Source: Acidobacteriaceae bacterium KBS 89
GTDB taxonomy: Bacteria > Acidobacteriota > Terriglobia > Terriglobales > Acidobacteriaceae
DNA: 64,000 bases
Direction of reading: 5' to 3'
Assembly: GCA_000381605.1 (NCBI GenBank)
Contig: KB906759.1
Location: forward strand, 310,001-374,000
In this document: positions 52,864 through 62,188 of the stretch, in pieces
Numbering within the stretch: the stretch's first letter is position 1
Layout of the letters: each line of letters starts with the position of its first letter
The notes under the pieces: generated by a model
What the model saw: only the letters and a program-made list of their open reading frames with translations
Databases searched by the model: none
What the model was told of the DNA's origin: nothing
Position numbers and translations under genes: made by a program

Positions 52864-54210
52864 ATGGCACATGCCTACATCTCGAAACGCATCGTCACCC
52901 CGCAAGGTACGCGGCCCGGCGTCCTTCTCGTGGAAGGCGAGAAGATCCGGGATATCTGCAGTCCCTCGGAGATTCCCGCCGACGCCGTCGTCCTCGACTG
53001 CGGCGACGACGCGCTCCTTCCTGGCCTGGTAGATACCCACGTCCACATCAATCAGCCCGGACGCACCGAATGGGAGGGCTTCCGAACCGGGACGCGTGCC
53101 GCCGCGGCAGGCGGCTACACGACACTGGTCGACATGCCGCTGAACTGCCTGCCCGAAACCACCACCGTAGACGCCCTGGAACAGAAACGCTCCGCCGCGC
53201 AGGGTGAATGCTTCATCGACTGGGCGCCTTGGGGTGGAGCAGTCGCGGACAATCAGCTGCACATTCTGCCTCTGGCCCATGCCGGAGTACTAGGCTTCAA
53301 GTGCTTCCTCATTTATCCCGGATGCGACGGCTTCACCATGATCGACCGGCAGCAGTTGGAGGCGGCGCTTCCCTTCATCGCCGAGTCGCGCCTTCCGCTT
53401 CTCGTGCATGCAGAGCTTGCCGGTCCGATCGACGCTGCCACGCAAGGCCTGCGCGATGCAGACTGGCGCAAGTATGCAACTTATCTCGCGTCGCGCCCGG
53501 ACCAGGCAGAACTAGAAGCCATTCGCCTGATGATTCGTCTCTGCCGCCAGTATGGCTTCCGTCTGCACATCGTCCATCTCTCCACCGCCCTCGCGCTGGA
53601 TGAGCTGCGGGCAGCGCGCGCAGAGGGCCTGCCGGTCACGGTCGAAACCTGTCCGCACTATCTGCACTTTTCCGCAGAAGTGATCGCAGACGGAGCAACC
53701 CTGTTGAAGTGCGCTCCACCAATCCGCAACAAAGAAAACCAGCAACAGCTATGGTCTGGATTGCGCGATGGAATCATCGACATGATCGTGACAGACCATT
53801 CGCCGTGTCCTCCTGCGATGAAGGGTGAGGAATCGGGCCGGTTCGACCTCGCATGGGGCGGCATCGCCAGCCTCTCCGTTGCCCTCTCCGTCATCCACAC
53901 AGAGTGCCGCCAGCGCGACTTCACGCTCGACGACATCGTCCGTTGGATGGGCAGCACGCCCGCAGCCCTTGCCGGACTGAGCCATCGGGCAGGTGCCCTC
54001 GCAGCTGGCCACGATGCAAACTTCATCATCTTCGACTCCGACGCGGAGTTCACGGTCACTCCCGACCGCCTGCACTATCGTCACGCAATCTCGCCTTACC
54101 TCAACCAGACGCTGCGCGGAACCGTAATCGCCACCCACCTCCGCGGAGAGGCTGTGTACCGCGATGGCAGCTTCGCCCAGACACCGTCTGGACGCGAGGT
54201 CACGCTATAG
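52864..54210 (+). CDS. allB: Allantoinase
   Basis: A 448-residue cyclic amidohydrolase opening allantoin to allantoate. Binuclear metal ligands appear as GLVDTHVHINQPGRTEWEGF, the carboxylated lysine in GFKCFLIYPGC, histidines of VHAEL and IVHLS, and the aspartate of VTDHSPCPPAMKG. The remaining C-terminal part (ALAGLSHRAGALAAGHDANFIIFD) is the beta-sandwich tail. It heads the seven-gene plus-strand purine catabolism operon. Confidence 0.95.
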   Translation: MAHAYISKRIVTPQGTRPGVLLVEGEKIRDICSPSEIPADAVVLDCGDDALLPGLVDTHVHINQPGRTEWEGFRTGTRAAAAGGYTTLVDMPLNCLPETTTVDALEQKRSAAQGECFIDWAPWGGAVADNQLHILPLAHAGVLGFKCFLIYPGCDGFTMIDRQQLEAALPFIAESRLPLLVHAELAGPIDAATQGLRDADWRKYATYLASRPDQAELEAIRLMIRLCRQYGFRLHIVHLSTALALDELRAARAEGLPVTVETCPHYLHFSAEVIADGATLLKCAPPIRNKENQQQLWSGLRDGIIDMIVTDHSPCPPAMKGEESGRFDLAWGGIASLSVALSVIHTECRQRDFTLDDIVRWMGSTPAALAGLSHRAGALAAGHDANFIIFDSDAEFTVTPDRLHYRHAISPYLNQTLRGTVIATHLRGEAVYRDGSFAQTPSGREVTL

Positions 54211-54222
54211 TAAGCAGAGAAC

Positions 54223-54738
54223 ATGAACAAAGTTCTCGCACGATGGAACTCGCTTGATCCTGACGCCGCGGCGCGAGAGGCGCTTCCCTGCTGCGGTTCG
54301 CAGGCATGGGCCACTGCGCTCGCATCACGCAGGCCGGTCGCCGACGAGCGTTCACTGATCGAAACATCATCCTCAGTCTGGCTAGCTCTACCCGAAGATG
54401 CATGGCAAGAGGCGTTCGACAGCCATCCACGCATCGGCCAGAAACACGCACAAAACCACGCGACGCAGGAGTCGTTACGCTGGTCGGCTCAGGAACAGCG
54501 CACAGTTCTATCTGAGGACGACTCAGTCAAGATCGCACTCGAAGAAGCCAACCGTCGCTACGAGGAGAAGTTCGGAAGGATCTTCATCGTCTGCGCAACC
54601 GGAAAAACCTCTGCCGAAATACTTGCAATCCTTGAAACACGAATGAAAAACGATATCGCCTCCGAACTACGCGAGGCGGCCGAACAGCAACGCCAGATCA
54701 CGCAGCTTCGCCTTCATCGCTGGCTGGAGTCAGAGTAA
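54223..54738 (+). CDS. uraD: OHCU decarboxylase
   Basis: A 171-residue enzyme that decarboxylates 2-oxo-4-hydroxy-4-carboxy-5-ureidoimidazoline to S-allantoin, the last step of the uricase route. The catalytic histidine lies in FDSHPRIGQKH, and the SAQEQRTVLSEDDSVKIALEEANRRYEEKFGRIFIVCATG block is characteristic (read by eye). It lies 12 bases after allB and 2 bases before uraH. Presence of uraD plus uraH shows that urate is degraded stereospecifically. Confidence 0.93.
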   Translation: MNKVLARWNSLDPDAAAREALPCCGSQAWATALASRRPVADERSLIETSSSVWLALPEDAWQEAFDSHPRIGQKHAQNHATQESLRWSAQEQRTVLSEDDSVKIALEEANRRYEEKFGRIFIVCATGKTSAEILAILETRMKNDIASELREAAEQQRQITQLRLHRWLESE

Positions 54739-54740
54739 TC

Positions 54741-55079
54741 ATGGGCATCTCAACACACATTTTAGATACAGCTCTTGGCCGCCCGGCCGCAGGAGTTCCC
54801 ATCACTCTTGCCCGCATGACCAACGGCGTTTGGTCTCTCCTCAACGACGCAACCACCGACGCAGATGGCCGATGCAAAGACTTGCTCCCCGCGACGCAAA
54901 TCCTGCAAGCAGGCACCTATCGCGTCCACTTTGAGACAGCGGCGTACTACAATCAACACCACTTTACTGGACTCTATCCTTACGTTGAGATCGTCTTTAC
55001 AGTCTTGGACGGGGAGAAGCACTACCATATTCCCTTGCTCCTCACTGCCAACGGCTACACCACCTACCGAGGAAGTTGA
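54741..55079 (+). CDS. uraH: 5-hydroxyisourate hydrolase
   Basis: A 112-residue transthyretin-like enzyme hydrolysing 5-hydroxyisourate. The diagnostic N-terminal ISTHILDTALGRPAAGVPITL and C-terminal YRGS tetrapeptide are both present, together with the arginine in YRVHFETAAYY. Length is normal for the family. It begins two bases after the uraD stop and overlaps nothing; uricase starts 5 bases later. Confidence 0.95.
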   Translation: MGISTHILDTALGRPAAGVPITLARMTNGVWSLLNDATTDADGRCKDLLPATQILQAGTYRVHFETAAYYNQHHFTGLYPYVEIVFTVLDGEKHYHIPLLLTANGYTTYRGS

Positions 55080-55083
55080 ACCG

Positions 55084-55932
55084 ATGATTGAACTCGCCGA
55101 AAATCGTTACGGCAAATCCCGCGTTCGCCTGATGAAGGTGACGCGTCACGATCACGGGCAGGATCTCCGCGAGTGGACCGTGCAAGTCCTCCTGAAGGGC
55201 GACTTCGACACCGCGCATCTCCTCGGCGATAACAGTAAGATCCTGCCGACGGACACAATGAAGAACACCGTCTACTCCATCGCGCGCACCTCCAAGGCGG
55301 CGGCCATGGAAGACTATGCCAAGGAGCTTGCGGATTTCCTGCTCAGTCGCAATCCACAGGTATCCTCGGCCTCAATCCACGTCGAAAGCACCCTGTGGAA
55401 GCGCCTCACCGTGGATGGCAAGCCCCACCCCAGCGCCTTCATGCGCGGCAGCGGCGAACTGCAGACAACCAGCGTGGAGCGAGCGCATGGAGGTACATTT
55501 CGCGTCCGCTCAGGCCTCGACAATCTCGTCCTACTCAAGACGGCAAACTCCGGCTTCGAAGGCTACATTAAGGACTCACTCACAACTCTCCCCGAGACAA
55601 AAGATCGCCTATTCGGCACAGCCGTCAGCGCGGAATGGCACTACACCGCAAGCGATGTAGACTTCGAGGGCATACGCAAAACCATCCGCGAGACAATGCT
55701 CCGCACGTTTGCCAACCACGACAGCAAATCCGTCCAACAGACGCTCTACGCAATGGCTGAAAGCGCTCTTGAAGAGGTGGCCGCAATAGATGAGATTGAG
55801 ATCACCATGCCCAACAAACACTGTCTCCTGGTCGATCTCTCACGATTCGGGCAGGACAATCCGAACGAAATCTTCGTGCCGACCGATGAGCCCCACGGGT
55901 ACATCGAAGCACGCGTCCGTCGCAAGCCTTAA
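55084..55932 (+). CDS. uox: Factor-independent urate hydroxylase (uricase)
   Basis: A 282-residue cofactor-free oxidase turning urate into 5-hydroxyisourate and H2O2. The catalytic lysine lies in ENRYGKSRVRLMKVTRH, the threonine in LPTDTMKNTVYSIA, and the Asn/His pair in MPNKHCLLVDLSRFG. The start has GGAAG upstream and sits 5 bases after uraH. A longer upstream frame is only an overlap of the uraH frame. Xanthine dehydrogenase, the previous pathway step, is not in the window. Confidence 0.95.
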   Translation: MIELAENRYGKSRVRLMKVTRHDHGQDLREWTVQVLLKGDFDTAHLLGDNSKILPTDTMKNTVYSIARTSKAAAMEDYAKELADFLLSRNPQVSSASIHVESTLWKRLTVDGKPHPSAFMRGSGELQTTSVERAHGGTFRVRSGLDNLVLLKTANSGFEGYIKDSLTTLPETKDRLFGTAVSAEWHYTASDVDFEGIRKTIRETMLRTFANHDSKSVQQTLYAMAESALEEVAAIDEIEITMPNKHCLLVDLSRFGQDNPNEIFVPTDEPHGYIEARVRRKP

Positions 55933-55950
55933 GGCGCATCGATCAACACC

Positions 55951-57207
55951 ATGACAGTCACCCCGACAGATCGAGCCCTCCGTGTCATCGCCCGATGCCG
56001 CGATATCGCGACGTACACTGAGGTTCCAGGCGAAACCACACGCCGCTTCCTGACGCGACCCATGCATACGGTCCATGCCCTGCTGCGTAGCTGCATGGAA
56101 ATCGCCGGTATGACAGTTCATGTCGATGCCATCGGCAATCTGCGCGGGCTTTTCCCGGGCGCTGCACCCGAATCCCCGCGCCTCCTCATTGGCTCTCACC
56201 TCGACACCGTCCCCAACGCCGGGGCCTTCGACGGCATCCTTGGAGTTGTCCTCGGGGTCGCAATCGTCGAGGAGTTGCGAGGCCAGCATCTCCCTTTTGC
56301 AATCGAAGTCATCGGCTTTTCTGAGGAAGAAGGCGTGCGCTTCAGCAAGCCTTTTCTCGGCAGCCTCGCCTTGGTGGGCAAACTCGAGGAGGAGACACTG
56401 ACGCGTACCGATGAGAGCGGCCTCAACCTTCGACAGGCAATTGAAGCCTACGGCCTCGACCCAAAGCAGCTTCCTGCGGCGGTCTTACCGGACGACACCT
56501 TCGCCTACATCGAATTCCACATCGAACAGGGGCCCGTGCTCGAAAGCGACGACGCGTCGCTGGGGATCGTCGAGGCCCTCGTCGGACAAACTCGCATGGA
56601 ACTCATCTTCGCCGGGCACGCCAACCACGCTGGCACAACACCTATGCATCTGCGGCACGACGCGATGTCTGCAGCCGCCGAGTGGATCGTCGCAGTCGAA
56701 GACTATGCCAGTTCCAATAGCGATCTCGTCGCAACGATCGGCAAAGTCCACGCATCGCCCGGCGCGGGAAACGTCATCGCGGGACATGTGACTGCCTCAC
56801 TCGACGTCCGTCACGCAAACGACAATGTCCGCAACACCGCGGTCTCGGCGATCCTGAAGGATGCAAAAGCAGCCGCAGACAGGCGTGGGGTCCAGATCAC
56901 ATCCCAAATACAGCTAGAGCAGCCCGCCGTCCCGCTCGATCCACACCTGACCTCCCTGCTGGATAAAGCCGCCGCTCAAGCTGGTTTCCCAAGTCGCAGA
57001 ATGACCAGCGGGGCCGGCCACGACGCGATGATTCTCGCTCCAATCGTCCCCTCAACCATGCTTTTTCTCCGCAGCCCAGGCGGCCTCAGCCATCATCCCG
57101 ACGAGACTGTGTTGCCACAGGACGTCGAAGCGGCCCTCGCCACGGCAATGGAGTTCCTCACCCAGTTGCGCGATGATAGAAGGAATCTCAAGGACGGCCA
57201 TGCATAA
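55951..57207 (+). CDS. allC: Allantoate amidohydrolase (M20 family)
   Basis: A 418-residue zinc amidohydrolase with the carbamoylase fold. Metal ligands are LIGSHLDTVPNAGAFDG, GFSEEEGVRF and EFHIEQGPVLE, with further FAGHANHAGTTPM and TSGAGHDAMI segments typical for allantoate and N-carbamoyl amino acid hydrolases. It converts allantoate to ureidoglycine, CO2 and ammonia. Its stop overlaps the allE start by 8 bases, so the two are coupled. Genomic neighbours make allantoate the likely substrate. Confidence 0.92.
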   Translation: MTVTPTDRALRVIARCRDIATYTEVPGETTRRFLTRPMHTVHALLRSCMEIAGMTVHVDAIGNLRGLFPGAAPESPRLLIGSHLDTVPNAGAFDGILGVVLGVAIVEELRGQHLPFAIEVIGFSEEEGVRFSKPFLGSLALVGKLEEETLTRTDESGLNLRQAIEAYGLDPKQLPAAVLPDDTFAYIEFHIEQGPVLESDDASLGIVEALVGQTRMELIFAGHANHAGTTPMHLRHDAMSAAAEWIVAVEDYASSNSDLVATIGKVHASPGAGNVIAGHVTASLDVRHANDNVRNTAVSAILKDAKAAADRRGVQITSQIQLEQPAVPLDPHLTSLLDKAAAQAGFPSRRMTSGAGHDAMILAPIVPSTMLFLRSPGGLSHHPDETVLPQDVEAALATAMEFLTQLRDDRRNLKDGHA

Positions 57208-57934
57208 GCTCGGACACACCCGCAGCACGAATCAGCGCGATCATCTCCTGCACACACCAGACACCTTCGTCCGCGCCGTGTTGCCCGGCATGGAGCGCGC
57301 CAATGCCATCGTGCATATCTCACCCGCAGGGGGTGCGGCTTTTACGCAGTACACGGCTGAGCTTGAACCAGGCGGCAGCCTCGGCCCCACCTCCAATCAG
57401 CGTTTCTTCTACGTACTTGAGGGCGTAGCCGATCTCGCAACCGACAAGACATTTCACACGCTGACCCCAGGCAGTTACGCTTACATTCCCGAGGATGCGG
57501 CACACTCGCTAACCGCACAGCAGACGACGCGGCTCGCGGTAATCGAGAAGCCATACGAAACACTCGCCTCCGCACCAGCCCCCGAGGTGCTCGTCGGCCA
57601 CGAAGAAAAGACGCCCTCCGTTCCACTCAACGACGACCCTGACCTCCAGGTCCGCAGCCTGCTGCCCGGCTCTCCCTCCTTCGACTTCGCCGTCAACACA
57701 ATGACGTATCAGCCCGGCGCCGCCCTCAGCATGGTTGAAGTACACGTCATGGAACATGGCCTTCTCATGCTCGAAGGCGGCGGCATCTACCGCCTCGGCG
57801 ACCACTGGTACCCCGTCACTGCAGGTGATTTCATCTGGATGGGCCCCTTCTGCCCACAGTGGTTTGGCGCAATCGGCAAACGTCCCGCAAAGTACCTCAT
57901 CTACAAAGACTGGAACCGCCACCCGCTCGCCTGA
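57200..57934 (+). CDS. allE: (S)-ureidoglycine aminohydrolase
   Basis: A 244-residue bicupin. The ATG at 57200 has AAGGAC 4 bases before it, and the protein opens MHKLGHTRSTNQRDHLLHTPDTFV. First cupin: QYTAELEPGGSLGPTSNQRFFYVLEGVADL. Second cupin: TYQPGAALSMVEVHVMEHGLLMLEGGGIYRLGDHWYPV, with the manganese His/Glu ligands. It releases the second ammonia from ureidoglycine, giving ureidoglycolate. It overlaps allC by 8 bases. Confidence 0.93.
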   Translation: MHKLGHTRSTNQRDHLLHTPDTFVRAVLPGMERANAIVHISPAGGAAFTQYTAELEPGGSLGPTSNQRFFYVLEGVADLATDKTFHTLTPGSYAYIPEDAAHSLTAQQTTRLAVIEKPYETLASAPAPEVLVGHEEKTPSVPLNDDPDLQVRSLLPGSPSFDFAVNTMTYQPGAALSMVEVHVMEHGLLMLEGGGIYRLGDHWYPVTAGDFIWMGPFCPQWFGAIGKRPAKYLIYKDWNRHPLA

Positions 57935-57982
57935 ATTCCTATTTGTAACTCCTACGGTCGTAATCAACGAGAAGGCAAAGAT

Positions 57983-59242
57983 TTGAGCAACCTAATCGCG
58001 ATCGACGAAACCCGCCTCCTCAACGAACTCAACACTCTCGCCACGCTCACCCACGCTGAGCCCGCAGACAACGGCACCGCCGTCACCCGCATCGTCTTCT
58101 CCGACGACGACCTCCGCGCTCGCACATGGCTGAAAGAACTCGCCGTCGCAGAAGGCTTCGAAATCCGCGACGACGCCGTCGGCAACATCTTCATCCGCTG
58201 GGCAGGCACCGAGCCAGATCTACCCGCAGTAGCCACGGGCTCCCACACCGACGCCATTCCCCACGCCGGCATGTACGACGGAACGGTCGGCGTCCTTGGC
58301 GGCCTCGAAGCAATGCGCGCTCTCAAACGCACTGGCCTTCGCCCTCGCCGCTCCATCGAACTCGTTATGTTCACCTCGGAGGAGCCCACCCGCTTCGGCA
58401 TCGGCTGTCTCGGCAGCCGGTTGATGTCGGGCACGCTGGATCCCGCTCGCGCTGACAACCTCCAGGACAAGGACGAATCTCCCCTGAGCGCAGTCCGCAC
58501 CGCCGCGGGCTTCGCAGGGCCGCTTGCATCCGTACGTTTGCCGGCAAACCACTACCGCGCCTGGATCGAACTTCACATTGAGCAGGGTCCGCTACTCGAA
58601 CGCGAAGGCATCCCGCTGGGCATCGTCACCAGCATCGCCGCCCCGGCGGGGTATCGCTTCACTATTACGGGCTTCGGCGGCCACGCTGGAGCCCTCCTGA
58701 TGCCCGACCGCAAAGACGCTCTGTGCGCCGCCGCCGAACTCATTCTCTCCGTAGAAAAACATGCCCTCGCCACGGGCGCGATCGACACCGTAGCCACCGT
58801 CGGCACGTGCGACGTGCATCCCGGAGCGGTCAACAGCGTTCCCAGCCGCGTCGTTCTGCAGCTCGATATTCGCGACACCAATCCAGAGCGCCGCGAGGCC
58901 GTAATGCAGGCCGTGCGCCGCGACTGCGACGACCTCCGCCAACGCCGCAAGGTCACGATCGTAGAGGAGCTCGTCAACGCCGATGCACCCGCACAGTCGT
59001 CCCCGCATACCGTCCAGCTTCTCGAAGCGATCTGCGCAGAACAGGGAATCGCCTGCAAAAAAATGGTCAGCCGCGCATATCACGACTCGCTTTTCATGGC
59101 TCGCATCGCTCCCATTGCCATGATCTTCATTCCCTGCCGCAACGGAGTCAGCCACCGGCCCGATGAATATGCCTCGCCAACCGATATTGCCCTGGGAACC
59201 CGGGTTCTGGCCCAGGTCCTTGCTAAGCTAACATCAGAATAG
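57983..59242 (+). CDS. M20-family ureidoglycolate-type amidohydrolase
   Basis: A 419-residue zinc hydrolase, paralogue of AllC. TTG is the start (a GAAGGCAAAG purine stretch lies upstream). Metal-binding blocks are ATGSHTDAIPHAGMYDG, FTSEEPTRFG and ELHIEQGPLLEREG. It differs from AllC in the pocket segment (TSIAAPAGYRFTITGFGGHAGALLMPDRKDAL) and in SRAYHDSLFMARI near the end. Its position after allE makes ureidoglycolate amidohydrolase the best guess, completing the plant-like route to glyoxylate, CO2 and ammonia. A hydantoinase or carbamoylase role is an alternative. Confidence 0.85.
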   Translation: MSNLIAIDETRLLNELNTLATLTHAEPADNGTAVTRIVFSDDDLRARTWLKELAVAEGFEIRDDAVGNIFIRWAGTEPDLPAVATGSHTDAIPHAGMYDGTVGVLGGLEAMRALKRTGLRPRRSIELVMFTSEEPTRFGIGCLGSRLMSGTLDPARADNLQDKDESPLSAVRTAAGFAGPLASVRLPANHYRAWIELHIEQGPLLEREGIPLGIVTSIAAPAGYRFTITGFGGHAGALLMPDRKDALCAAAELILSVEKHALATGAIDTVATVGTCDVHPGAVNSVPSRVVLQLDIRDTNPERREAVMQAVRRDCDDLRQRRKVTIVEELVNADAPAQSSPHTVQLLEAICAEQGIACKKMVSRAYHDSLFMARIAPIAMIFIPCRNGVSHRPDEYASPTDIALGTRVLAQVLAKLTSE

Positions 59243-59259
59243 GGCCCATACGCCGAGAT

Positions 59260-60696
59260 ATGGCAATCGAATCGATCAATCCCGCCACCAATAAGCTCCT
59301 TCGCCGCTTCGAACCCCTCACCGACAACGCCGCACGTCAAAAGGTCGCCTTGGCCGCCGACGTCTTTCGTTCGTACGCCAACGTCCCGCTCGACCATCGC
59401 GCCCTCTGGATGCGCAAGCTCGCCGCCATTCTGGAGCACGAGGTTGAAGACTTCGCCACCCTGATCACGCAAGAGATGGGCAAGCCTCTCGAAGCCGCTC
59501 GATTCGAGATTCTAAAGTGTGCCGACACCTGCCGCTACTACGCCGACCACGCAGCGCACATCCTTGCGCCGGAGTCCGTTCCGACCGAGCCCAACCACAG
59601 CTATGTGCGCTGGGAACCGCTCGGGGTTGTTCTTGCCGTCATGCCGTGGAACTTCCCCTTCTGGCAGGTCTTCCGTTTCCTGGCGCCTGCGTTGATGGCG
59701 GGAAACGTCGCTTTGCTCAAACACGCCTCGAACGTCCCGCAGTGTGCCATTGCGATTGAGTCGCTCGTCCGTCGCGCGGGCTTCCCACGCGGTTCCTTTC
59801 AAGCCCTGTTGCTCGAGGTCAATCAGGTCGAGACCGTTCTCAGCGACGAGCGGATCGCCGCGGTGACCGTCACGGGCAGCGAAACTGCCGGCCGGGCAAT
59901 CGGCGCCCAGGCTGGCTGGCAGATCAAGAAGTCTGTCCTCGAACTCGGCGGCAGCGACCCGTTCATCGTGATGCCCTCTGCCGATCTCAACCTTGCCATT
60001 GAAACGGCGGTGCGTGCGCGGTGTGTCAACAGCGGCCAATCCTGCATCGCCGCCAAACGCTTCATCATCGCAGACGAGATCTACGATGCCTTTGAATCGC
60101 GCTTAGTAGCAGGCATGGAGGCCATGCGGGTCGGCGACCCCATGAAAGAAGGAACCGATATCGGTCCCCTCGCAACGGTCCGCGCGGTCGAACTTCTCGA
60201 TGCCCAGGTCAAGGCAGCAACCCGCGTCGGCGCCCGCGTCCTCACTGGTGGCGAGCGCATGCTGGGCGACGGCAACTACTTCGAACCCACAGTTCTCGCC
60301 GGAGTACCGCGTACCTCTTTCGTCTACCGCGAAGAACTCTTCGGCCCCGTCGCCATGCTCTTCCGCGCTCAGGACCTGAATGAGGCCATCGAGATCGCCA
60401 ACGACACCCCCTTCGGCCTCGCAGCCTCTGCGTGGACACGCGACCCAGCCGAACAACAGCGGCTCGTCGCCGAGCTGCAATGCGGCGGCGTCTTCCTGAA
60501 CGCCATGGTGGCCAGCGATCCTCGTCTTCCCTTCGGCGGCATCAAGCGCTCCGGCTATGGCCGCGAGCTCTCCGCCGCCGGAATGCGCGAGTTCCTCAAC
60601 GCGAAGACCGTCGTCATTGCTTCAGCCGGGTCCGCAAACGATGCGACCGGCAAGCCGTATCTGCTATCCGCTACCGACGCTCCCGCCACACGTTGA
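59260..60696 (+). CDS. NAD(P)-dependent aldehyde (succinate-semialdehyde-type) dehydrogenase
   Basis: A 478-residue aldehyde dehydrogenase. Core motifs are LAVMPWNFPFWQVFRF, VTVTGSETAGRAIG, LELGGSDPFIV with the general-base glutamate, and RCVNSGQSCIAAKRF with the catalytic cysteine. It aligns best with succinate-semialdehyde dehydrogenases by overall motif order; with purine genes around it, it could alternatively oxidise a small aldehyde such as glyoxylate. It starts 17 bases after the amidohydrolase stop and is likely the last gene of the operon. Confidence 0.9.
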   Translation: MAIESINPATNKLLRRFEPLTDNAARQKVALAADVFRSYANVPLDHRALWMRKLAAILEHEVEDFATLITQEMGKPLEAARFEILKCADTCRYYADHAAHILAPESVPTEPNHSYVRWEPLGVVLAVMPWNFPFWQVFRFLAPALMAGNVALLKHASNVPQCAIAIESLVRRAGFPRGSFQALLLEVNQVETVLSDERIAAVTVTGSETAGRAIGAQAGWQIKKSVLELGGSDPFIVMPSADLNLAIETAVRARCVNSGQSCIAAKRFIIADEIYDAFESRLVAGMEAMRVGDPMKEGTDIGPLATVRAVELLDAQVKAATRVGARVLTGGERMLGDGNYFEPTVLAGVPRTSFVYREELFGPVAMLFRAQDLNEAIEIANDTPFGLAASAWTRDPAEQQRLVAELQCGGVFLNAMVASDPRLPFGGIKRSGYGRELSAAGMREFLNAKTVVIASAGSANDATGKPYLLSATDAPATR

Positions 60697-60812
60697 ACGC
60701 CAACATGCACAAAACGCCCCTTTTCGGTTAAGCTACTGTGTCCCTGCGAAGTGCCCTTCGCTCGTCAGGTAACTTCGTCAACACAGACGTACCTTCGCCA
60801 GAGAGGACCACA

Positions 60813-62111
60813 ATGCCCGATCTCAAGTACTTCACCGGCTTCGGCAACGAGTTCGCCACCGAGGCCCACCCGGGCGGCCTGCCAGTCGGCCAGAACGCTC
60901 CCCAGAAGGCCCCGCTCGGCCTCTACACCGAGCAGTTGAGCGGCAGCCCGTTCACCGCACCGCGCCTGCTCAACCGGCGCACCTGGACCTATCGCATCCG
61001 CCCCTCCGTCATGCATAAGCCCTACGAGCGCATCGCCAACGGCATGGTCCGCTCGTCCCCTTTCAATGAGGTCGAGACGACGCCCAGCCAACTCCGCTGG
61101 GACCCTCTGCCGCTGCCTTCGAAGTCCGTGGACTTCGTCGACGGTCTCACCACGCTCGCCGGCAACGGCGATCTCTCCATGCACTCCGGCGTAGCGATCC
61201 ACCTCTACACCGCCACCAAGAGCATGACCGACCGCTTCTTCTACTCCGCCGACGGCGAGCTTCTCTTCGTGCCCCAGCTTGGCCGCCTGATGCTGCACAC
61301 CGAACTCGGCATCATCAACCTCTCCCCGGGCGAGATCGCTCTCGTCCCCCGCGGCATCAAATTCCGCATCGAACTGCTCGAACCGCAGGCCCGAGGCTAC
61401 CTCCTCGAAAACTACGGCGCCAGCTTCCGCCTGCCGGAACTCGGCGCAATCGGCGCCAACGGACTCGCCAATAGCCGCGACTTCCTAACCCCCTATGCCG
61501 CCTATGACGACCGCGACAACGGCACCTTTCAGGTCGTCGCCAAGTTTCAGGGAAACCTCTGGGCGACGAACTTCGACCACTCCCCACTCGACGTCGTGGC
61601 ATGGCACGGCAACTACGCTCCCTGCAAATACGACCTCGCCCGCTTCAACTGCATCAACACCGTCAGCTTCGACCACCCGGATCCGTCAATCTACACCGTC
61701 CTCACCTCGCCCAGTGAGATTCCCGGCACCGCCAATGTGGACTTCGCCATCTTCCCCCCACGTTGGATCGTCGCCGAACACACCTTCCGCCCACCGTGGT
61801 TTCACCGCAACTTCATGAACGAATTTATGGGCCTCGTCAAAGGCGAGTACGATGCGAAGGCGGAGGGCTTCACCCCCGGCGGGGCCAGCCTGCACAACTG
61901 CATGAGCGGCCACGGCCCCGATGCCGAGACCTTCGAACGTGCCAGCGCAGCCGAGCTAAAGCCCGTGAAGCTCGACGGCACGCTCGCCTTCATGTTCGAA
62001 ACCCGCTTCGTCTGTCGCCCCACCAAATTCGCCATGGACACCGCCGCCCGTCAGCACGAGTACTACACCTGCTGGCAGTCGCTGAAGAAGAACTTCAAGG
62101 CGGCGACCTGA
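60813..62111 (+). CDS. hmgA: Homogentisate 1,2-dioxygenase
   Basis: A 432-residue iron dioxygenase cleaving homogentisate in tyrosine catabolism. The GAGAGG ahead of the ATG at 60813 fixes the start, and MPDLKYFTGFGNEFATEA matches the family opening. Iron ligands are seen in PPWFHRNFMNEFMGL (His and Glu) and NCMSGHGPDAETF (His). It is followed by a terminator. The rest of the tyrosine pathway (hpd, fah) is not in the window. Confidence 0.96.
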   Translation: MPDLKYFTGFGNEFATEAHPGGLPVGQNAPQKAPLGLYTEQLSGSPFTAPRLLNRRTWTYRIRPSVMHKPYERIANGMVRSSPFNEVETTPSQLRWDPLPLPSKSVDFVDGLTTLAGNGDLSMHSGVAIHLYTATKSMTDRFFYSADGELLFVPQLGRLMLHTELGIINLSPGEIALVPRGIKFRIELLEPQARGYLLENYGASFRLPELGAIGANGLANSRDFLTPYAAYDDRDNGTFQVVAKFQGNLWATNFDHSPLDVVAWHGNYAPCKYDLARFNCINTVSFDHPDPSIYTVLTSPSEIPGTANVDFAIFPPRWIVAEHTFRPPWFHRNFMNEFMGLVKGEYDAKAEGFTPGGASLHNCMSGHGPDAETFERASAAELKPVKLDGTLAFMFETRFVCRPTKFAMDTAARQHEYYTCWQSLKKNFKAAT

Positions 62112-62138
62112 TCGATTGCACGAAGACGCTTCCAACAC

Positions 62139-62168
62139 AAAGGGCGCAGCCAATTCGGTTGCGCCCTT
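62139..62168. terminator. Terminator between hmgA and the TonB-dependent receptor
   Basis: Inverted repeat AAGGGCGCA / TGCGCCCTT with the loop GCCAATTCGGT. It stands between two convergent genes, so it probably serves both. Confidence 0.85.
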
Positions 62169-62188
62169 CGTCTTGAGTCAGTAGTTCG

